Source: Montifringilla adamsi (Eukaryota; Chordata; Aves; Passeriformes; Passeridae). Taken from it: a stretch of 64,000 nt of DNA. Both the position numbers and the translations under genes were made by a program. Shown here piece after piece: positions 57,481-64,000 of this stretch; the first letter of the stretch is position 1, and the number at the start of each line of letters is the position of its first letter. The notes under the pieces were generated by a model that had not been told where the DNA came from, ran no database searches, and saw only the letters and a program-made list of their open reading frames with translations. Where the stretch lies: NCBI GenBank assembly GCA_017590115.1, contig JAGGNK010008226.1, forward strand, positions 6,647,283 to 6,711,282. Direction: 5' to 3'.

Positions 57481-59886
57481 TGGGCTCATTCCAGCAGCTC
57501 CAGCTCATTCCTCCACTTGTCCCTTGACACCTCCAAGGCTGGAGCCTGCACAGGCTCTGGGCAGTTTTTTCCTCTTTCTGCTTCCAGGGAAATCCTCTTT
57601 CCTTCCCCTCCAGCTGAGCCCCTCAGGTGACGCCTGAATTTCCCTTCTCATCCCCACATCCTCCAGGCTCTCAGAGCAGCTGAGCCATGGGGAGGTGAAG
57701 CAGGAATTACAGAATTCCACCTTGTGGGTCACATTAATTGGATGACACAGCATTAGTGCTTCACATCCTGGAAAAACGGGATCCAGAGGAGCACTAATCA
57801 CTTCAAAATGAACTTAATGCACTTCCCAGCGATCTCAGCTAAATTTCCTATTTCAGCCCAAAAATCAGCCCAGCCTGGGATCCAAAGCACTGCCAGCATT
57901 CAGGAGCCTTTGAGATCCATTTTTCATCTTATAGTCCAGAGATAAGATGAGAAAATGTAAATTAATTAATGTGGGTAGGAAATAAAAAGGTGATGAAAAT
58001 TGCTATTCTCAGCATTGAACCACCTGACTTTCTTACATTGTTGCTATCCTAAGGATTGATGCCTTGTGCTCACTTTTTATTGCCACATTTGTTGATTTGA
58101 ATAATTAATATTTAAGTATCTAACCTTTAGAAGTGAATTTTTTCTATGTGGGATCTGTGCTGCCTGATTAACTTTTATCCCCATATTTTAACCTGTTTGA
58201 CCTCTTGTACTGAATTCCATTTTATAGATTTTAAATAATATATTTTCTGCTGGATAGTGAGAGTCCACCTTAAATTAATATAAAATAAAAACACAGCAGC
58301 ATAAATCAACATTTTAAAGGAGTAAAAAGTAGCCAAATTAATGGTTGAGACAGCTTTGAGTGATTATTTTTCTTCCTCTCCCAAGGAACTACAATAGTTG
58401 AGTGTGGATTTGTTTTCCTTCCAAGTCAGAAATTGGGATTTCAGCTCCTAGAATTTTCCTTCCAGCAGCTGAAATTTCCTTGTAAAAGCTGTTGGAAGTT
58501 CGTGACCTTCCCGCCTGAAGGGAAGTCCAGCAGGAATCCCACAAGATGTTCCTTCCCAGAAATAATTACTGCTGAAATCCTGAGAATAACACACCAAATA
58601 TTCCAGAGAAACCCCATTTTCTCCTGCAGATTCCTTCTCAAGGATTAACATTCACATGGGATGGGAAATGAAGCAGGAGCAGGAAGGGCAGGTCCAGGAA
58701 AAGAAAATTACGGGATAAACCAGGCTGGGAAGCTTTCAGTCCACCTGGGTTTGGGGTTTTTCAGAATTTCTACAGTTTGTGCATTTCAATGCAATTCCTT
58801 CTTAACAGCAAGTTTTACTGCACTGTAAAAATTGCGTATTTACTGCCATATACAGAATTTTTATTTAAATATTTCAGTGTTTAAATTGACTTTATCCTGG
58901 CAATATCCCGGATTAAACTTCTGTCTTTAAAAATGTCCATGGGGCATCAGCATCAGACAGAAATTTGTGTTGTGTTTGTAGCAGATGATTTTGGAAGTGT
59001 TCTATGACCTCATGATCATTGAAACTGCTGGATAAAATATGGTGGTTGGGTTTTTTAATAATATAATCACAGTTTTGGTTTCTATTTTAAATTCTGCCTG
59101 AACATGGCTACAAAGAATATTTTCTACTGACAGTTGTAAGGCTGTGGCTGCTCTGGTGCAGTGAGAGAAGCTGAGTGTTTCGTGGCTCTGGAGTTCCAAG
59201 TTCCTGAACATACTGCAGAAATAAGTAGAATTTTGAGGAAAATGGAATATCCAAATGGGAATGTCTTTCTTTTCTTCCTGGTTTTCAAAGCAGCTTCAGG
59301 TTTTGCTAATTTGTGTTTTTGATACTGTTTACTATTTGATCCGTTTCCTGTTTATTTGAAAAAATGAGGAAGTAATGTGATTTTCCTTTTTCTTTTTTTA
59401 GAAGAAGTATTTTTCTTTTTTATTTAAGAAATAGTTATTCTTCTCAATATAAAGACAAAATAATAGAAAATAGATTTTTAATACTAACAAAAACATTTAC
59501 ATTTAATATGCAAAATAATTGTATTCCCAGAAGGCTCTTCTTAGAATTTTTTCCTGACAGTATTGATATTTTGGATGCTGAAAACCCTTTAAAGCACAGC
59601 AGGGGTTTTTTGTCGCCTTCTCCACTGTCTCTGTTTTTTGTGCTCCGTTATATCAATACTCTGAAATTCATCTGGAAGGGGAAGAATTTAATTCCATCAA
59701 TTTCTGCCTCCTCACCTGTGTTCTACCTTGGGTAACTTAACCATTCCTTTAAGATGCTGTTTGAAAATAAAGATTTGAAACAGCTGTAAATATTTTTTTT
59801 TAGTGCTACAATGTTCAAAATTGAATCAAAATCCAAAAACCCACACAGTCAATTAAAGGCAAAGTGAAGCATTTCTCTAAATATTG

Positions 59887-59937
59887 ATTTATCCCATAAG
59901 GGCATTATTTATATATTAATGCCTTTATGGGATAAAT
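59887..59937. repeat. Inverted repeat, 21-bp arms
   Basis: Arm 1 (59887-59907, atttatcccataagggcatt...) and arm 2 (59917-59937, ...gcctttatgggataaat) pair over 21 bp with a single mismatch around a 9-base AT loop. It begins a ~260-bp AT-rich stretch, and the arm sequence tatgggataaat recurs near 60109. Confidence 0.9.
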
Positions 59938-60155
59938 GAATTCTATGTATATAATTATTGTAATAATATAATATTTATTTACTATTATAATAACATATTT
60001 ATTTATTGTTATGATAATATAATTGTATCTAATTAATTATGTAGAATATATAAAAATATACGCATACATGTAATACAATATCTATAAGTATATATATTAT
60101 ATATTTATATGGGATAAATTAATTTTAAATATATTTATTTATATATATTTTAAGT
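59938..60155. repeat. AT-rich low-complexity stretch
   Basis: Runs of tttattta, taatataat and tatatat almost without G or C. No coding potential. Confidence 0.85.
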
Positions 60156-60619
60156 CTCTCCTATGTTAGTTGGGAAAAAGAGCTCAAGACTAAGAACCTC
60201 CTGCTGACAGGTCCAGTGCCTTCCAAGAACCCAGGGATTTCTGGCACCTTGAGCAGTTTTAATTTCTGTTCCTAAAAGCTGTTTTGCCCTAAAGAGAACT
60301 CAGGTCACTCCCTGCAGCATTTTCCACGCAAACCTTTGGCAAAGGAGCACCTGGATTTAATCCCAACCTGACTCAGGAGCTGCTGCCTTTTCCCAGAGGT
60401 GTTCAGAAGTTCCTCCAGGACATCCCAGGGCTGCTTTTATCTGTGAATTCCTGGTTTATCCCTTCTGGTTTATCCTGTCTCCATAATCCCCTTTGCTCCC
60501 GCCTCCCCTGCTTTGCTGCATCTCTGCTTTCTGATTTCGTGCCTGCAGCAGGAATTCTCCTAAACTGGCACAAAGCTGAGCTGGTGTTTGCTCAAAAATC
60601 CCCTGCAAACAGGGCCTGA

Positions 60620-60882
60620 GGCAAATATCCAAAGGGATTCCAGGTGGGAGTGGGGAGCTGGACCTGCCAAAGGCATTCCAGGTGGGAATGGGCAGCAGGA
60701 TCTGTCAATTCCAGGTGGGAGTGGGCAGCAGGATCTGCCCAAAGGGATTCCAGGTGGGAATGGGCAGCAGGAGCTGTCAATTCCAGGTGGGAGTGGGCAG
60801 CAGGATCTGTCAATTCCAGGTGGGAGTGGGCAGCAGGAGCTGCCCAAAGGGATTCCAGGTGGGCAGCAGGAGCTGCCCTCTC
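60620..60882. repeat. G-rich minisatellite with ~30-40-bp units
   Basis: The core attccaggtgggagtgggca followed by gcaggatctg recurs about seven times. Units come in a short form (ctgtcaattccagg join) and a longer form (ctgcccaaagggattccagg join), giving a higher-order alternation; the last unit has a deletion. Frames stay open on both strands by periodicity, not because it is coding. Confidence 0.93.
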
Positions 60883-61665
60883 TCAGTAGGAAAACTCTCC
60901 CAACTTGCTTTTCTGGATTTGGTTCACATTGAATGCAAGAATGGAAGCTGGAAGTTTCCTTAACTTGAAATCTACTGAGTAGAAATGAAGATTTACAAAA
61001 ATTTCTTAATTGGGTTTTTTCCTAGCTAATGAAACAAGGAGAATTCCCTTATGGAGTTGTGGTGTGTTGTACCTCCAGGCTGCTCTGAGGCAGGAATTGC
61101 ACAGGAAAAGGGAGGCACCAGGAGGCTTTGGGGGTTTCTGTGCTTCTGAACTTGGCTGAAAAGGAGGAACAAAGACATTCATTGGTTTTTGGCCCTGCAC
61201 AAAACCCTGTTGTGGTCAGCTGTAAGGTGGAGCTGGAGGTTTCCATCCTTTTTTATTTATTTCTGTGCAGTGAAGAGAAAATTCATAAATAAATAGCTCC
61301 AGCTCTTCTGCCTAAAGCTGGCTGAGCAGAGAGTTGAGGAGTGAGGGGGGAAATCCTACACTGGTACCTTCATTTGAGTTTCTGTCTCCACTGGAATTGG
61401 TATATTTGTGCATTTTCATTTGTGCTGCACTGCCTGATTTGCTGAAAGCCTGAGCCACGTTTGTTTTCACCTCCCCTGCAAACAGTCAGGTGGATTTTTT
61501 GGGGCTCCAGAGAGGGAGCATAGTGAAGCTGCCAGGGTGAAACATTTCAGCCTCATGATGGCTTCACCTCATGCCCAGTGCCTGTTATTTCTTCAATGGA
61601 TGTGCCAAAAAAACCCAAAACAACAAACCCAAACTGGGTAGGAACGTCAGTTTATAAAATCAGAA

Positions 61666-61880
61666 TATTAAATGGTTTGGGTTGAGATGGATTTTAAAGC
61701 TCATCTCATTCCAGCCCCAGGGCAGGGACATTTCCACTGTCCCAGGCTGCTCCAACCTGGCCTTGGACACTTCCAGAGATCCAGGGACACCCACAGCTGC
61801 TCTGGGAATTCTGTCCCAGCTCCTCCCACCCTCCCAGGGAACAATTCCTTCCCAATATCCCATCCATCCCTGATTTTACT
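61666..61880 (-). repeat. CR1 LINE 3' fragment
   Basis: Antisense: aaatggtttgggttgagatg, catttccactgtcccaggct, ccaacctggccttggacact, gggaacaattccttcccaat. Confidence 0.92.
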
Positions 61881-62296
61881 CTAGAACTGTAGATGGGATC
61901 TGTATCTGGTTCTCTTTGCTTTACAAACCCTCTTTCCAGTGGCTTCCCAAGTCCAGCTGTTATTGCCATGAAAATAAATCTAAAGTAGGTACAGAAGTGT
62001 ATAAAAGTAAAATTGAAGTTGACTTGTTGGTCAGAATATCAGAAATACCTCCAGCAATTTAAAAACAATTTAAAATTTAAAAACCTTGTAACACCTCCCA
62101 CCCACCCCACAGCTCTGTGCCCACAATCATCTCCTTCTGATTTACTCTTCCACAAATGTTGAATTTTATGACTTTAGCGGAGTCAAATTTCTGTTTTGTT
62201 GATTGGAACATAAAGGCCAAACTCTGAGCCTGCATTAGTGACTGAATCATTGCTTTCCCCCAGGAAAAAATGGAAATATTGGTGTTTTTAACCTAC

Positions 62297-62368
62297 CTGT
62301 AGATAATACATGCACTGTTCCTGCATGTGTCACAATTGGCCGTGTCCTGGCCGGTCCGATAGGAAAGC
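62297..62368 (-). CDS. INSYN2A: INSYN2A penultimate coding exon (LSYRTGQDTANCDTCRN...)
   Basis: The exon is 72 bp on the - strand. The acceptor reads ttgtctttgcag and the donor TACAG|gtaggt. It completes a Gly codon, encodes LSYRTGQDTANCDTCRNS then ACIIY, and ends two bases into a Ser codon completed by the last exon. Four cysteines lie within about ten residues (CDTC, AC), a conserved feature of the family. Confidence 0.94.
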
Positions 62369-64000
62369 CTGCAAAGACAAGAACATGGCATCAGTAAAAA
62401 AGTTATTTATTTTAACATGTTTTGGCCTTCCATGACCATTTTCATAATGATCAGAATTTCGGTATTTTCTTTTAATCCAGACATTAGGAAAATAGCATCA
62501 AAAATGGCACATTCAGCTTAAATTAAGAAGTTACTTCTTTGGGGTGTGTTATTATTTTCTCCACTTTCACTCTACCCAAACTCTGAGCATTAAGCAATAA
62601 ATCAAAACACAAAATCCATTATATCAGGAGGAGTTACAGACTTACAATAATGCAAAGTAAGATCTGGTTAGGAATTTTGTGCCTCTCAGTGAGGTCTGAA
62701 GATTTGTTGTAGGGATGTTTATGTGTTAAAAGGAAGAAAATGCCTTTGAAATGACATTTCCTGTGCTCCCTTAGCCTGCAGCTGTGCTTTGTCACACTCT
62801 GGTTTGAAGTCTCTTGCAGCAGTGACTTCTCAGTTACCTGCTGTCTCTGTGCTTGTCTCTGCCTTGGTCACTTTTAATTAAAAAGGAGTTTTAAAGATAT
62901 GCAGGTATTTTTTAATACATAGAAATTTCTTTAAAAGAAATATATTTCATGAAAATAGACCACTTGCCTGTGAACATGAATATTCTGGCACGCAGATGAG
63001 TGTAAAATGAAAATTGTTAATTCAGTATTTGTGCATTGGTACTTAGATTTTTTCTTTGTAAAATCACAAATTTAGACTCTTTTGAAGTTAATTTCAGTTT
63101 GTTACATACACACAAGTGCTAGCAACCTTTCTTCAAAGTTGTTTTTAGAAGAAGTGGGGAAATAATTTTTCCAGGGAACTTTGGAGATGTGGAAAATAGA
63201 TCCAAGTCAGGATTCCTTCAGGGAATGAGGTTCTGCTTCAAGCCCAGGCAGTTCAGCTGATTGACCTCCAATTATTTAGGGCTGCTTTGCTTAACCAGGG
63301 GCATCTCTGCTCCTTCCCTGCCCTTGCAGGGACAGAGCTCCTCTGCTGCCCTGACAATGAGCAAAAATTAAAAAATCCAGCATTTGAAAATAAAAAAGGG
63401 TTAATTTTTACCTGACAAAATATCCAGCCTATGTAATATCAAGTGTTAATGAGAAATTCTGCACCAACTGTTTGATGTGCCTGTCCCCAGGATGGAAAAT
63501 CAGCATTTCTGAGGTGCTGCAGGCTGTTTGTGTAGCTCAGAAAATGATCAGCTGGGCCTGTGTCACTTTTCTTTATGATTTTAAGCATTAGCAGTGGCTG
63601 GGGTGGTGGCACAGCCACAGGCTCTGGGGCTGTGGGTGCAGCTCCTGGCACTGTGGTGGCACCAACAGAAGTTCATGAGAAGGTGAATCTGCTTTGTTTA
63701 AGACTTCTTTTTTCCTTCTAAAAGCAAAATGCAGTGTAGAGTTCTTGCTGTTCTAGATGGTGGTTGTTGTTTGGCCTCAAAATTGCTTTTTAATCAGAGG
63801 AACATGCTCAGATTACAAACGTTGCTGATTTTTAACATCACACAAAAGCCACATCACAGAACCATGGAATGGTTTGGGTGGGATGGGATTTGAAATTCAA
63901 TCCAGAGCCACCCCTGCCGTGGCAGGGACACCTTCCCCTGTCCCAGCTGCTCCCAGCCCCAGTGTCCAGCCTGGCCTTGGGCACTGCCAGGGATCCAGGG
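62369..64000 (-). other. INSYN2A: INSYN2A intron, 5' side, to the window edge
   Basis: Mostly unique AT-rich sequence, then a CR1 copy from 63855 that runs off the edge. No further INSYN2A coding exon or DOCK1 exon is seen. Confidence 0.85.
63855..64000 (-). repeat. CR1 LINE 3' fragment, cut by window end
   Basis: Antisense: cacagaaccatggaatggtt, cccctgccgtggcagggaca, gtgtccagcctggccttggg. Confidence 0.92.

Larger units (their letters stand above)
52906..62296 (-). other. INSYN2A: INSYN2A last intron, 9.4 kb (also DOCK1 intron)
   Basis: Contents: diverged CR1 ends at 53751-53800 and 54183-54235, CR1 at 55655-55775, 56578-56705, 57044-57480 and 61666-61880, an AT-rich hairpin region (59885-60155) and a G-rich minisatellite (60620-60882). 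54650-55310 is transposon-free. No other exon recognised. Confidence 0.8.
50441..62368 (-). other. INSYN2A: INSYN2A gene, 3' part, nested antisense in a DOCK1 intron
   Basis: INSYN2A (FAM196A, inhibitory synaptic factor 2A) encodes a cytoplasmic protein of inhibitory postsynapses linked to the gephyrin scaffold. Only the last two coding exons and the probable 3' UTR are present. Together they give 84 residues that match the C-terminus of vertebrate INSYN2A as I recall it, ending ESKKHGRWKLWFL. Splice sites are canonical and phases agree. The large N-terminal coding exon should lie beyond 64000. From memory, the human gene is also antisense inside a DOCK1 intron, so the arrangement appears ancient. 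Confidence 0.92.

Noticed and set aside
60588..60932. Gly/Gln- and Pro-rich frames of about 95-114 codons, collagen-like at first sight
   Set aside because: The pattern comes from the G-rich minisatellite read in several frames on both strands.

Overview
This is a vertebrate, bird-type genomic window, most likely from a passerine. It has many CR1 LINE tails in both orientations, songbird-type LTR elements, short GT-AG introns and no bacterial-style coding. Two protein-coding genes are recognised from protein families recalled from memory; no database was searched.

The + strand carries 18 consecutive exons (592-45757) of DOCK1 (DOCK180), the Rac guanine-nucleotide exchange factor. They encode about 645 residues, roughly residues 280-930 of the ~1865-residue human protein. 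The segment covers the stretch before DHR-1, the whole PtdIns(3,4,5)P3-binding DHR-1 (C2-like) domain and part of the following helical region. Every exon joins in phase and all junctions are GT-AG, so the gene looks intact. The SH3 exons lie left of the window and the catalytic DHR-2 exons lie to the right. One exon has two usable acceptors 63 bp apart, giving an optional in-frame 21-residue insert.

From 45758 to the right edge is one DOCK1 intron of more than 18 kb. Nested in it on the - strand are the last two coding exons of INSYN2A (FAM196A, inhibitory synaptic factor 2A), at 62297-62368 and 52722-52905, followed by a probable 3' UTR of about 2.3 kb. Its 5' exons lie beyond 64000.

The DOCK1 introns hold most of the unusual structure. 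The richest is the 10.5-kb intron 25129-35670. It has a nearly complete solo LTR (27397-27760), a 99-bp tandem repeat, a 23-bp minisatellite and an LTR-retroelement remnant (29087-30202). In that remnant the internal region and the LTR end are almost stripped of G on the proviral sense strand, while the polypurine tract and most of U3 are not. A second LTR of the same family lies inverted at 37696-38262 and is not G-depleted, which allows an internal comparison. The pattern fits APOBEC-type G-to-A editing during reverse transcription. Other notable items are a ~345-bp tandem duplication that copied the acceptor region upstream of one exon, a 19-bp polypyrimidine minisatellite, a near-perfect 21-bp hairpin, and one exon with almost saturated GC at third codon positions.
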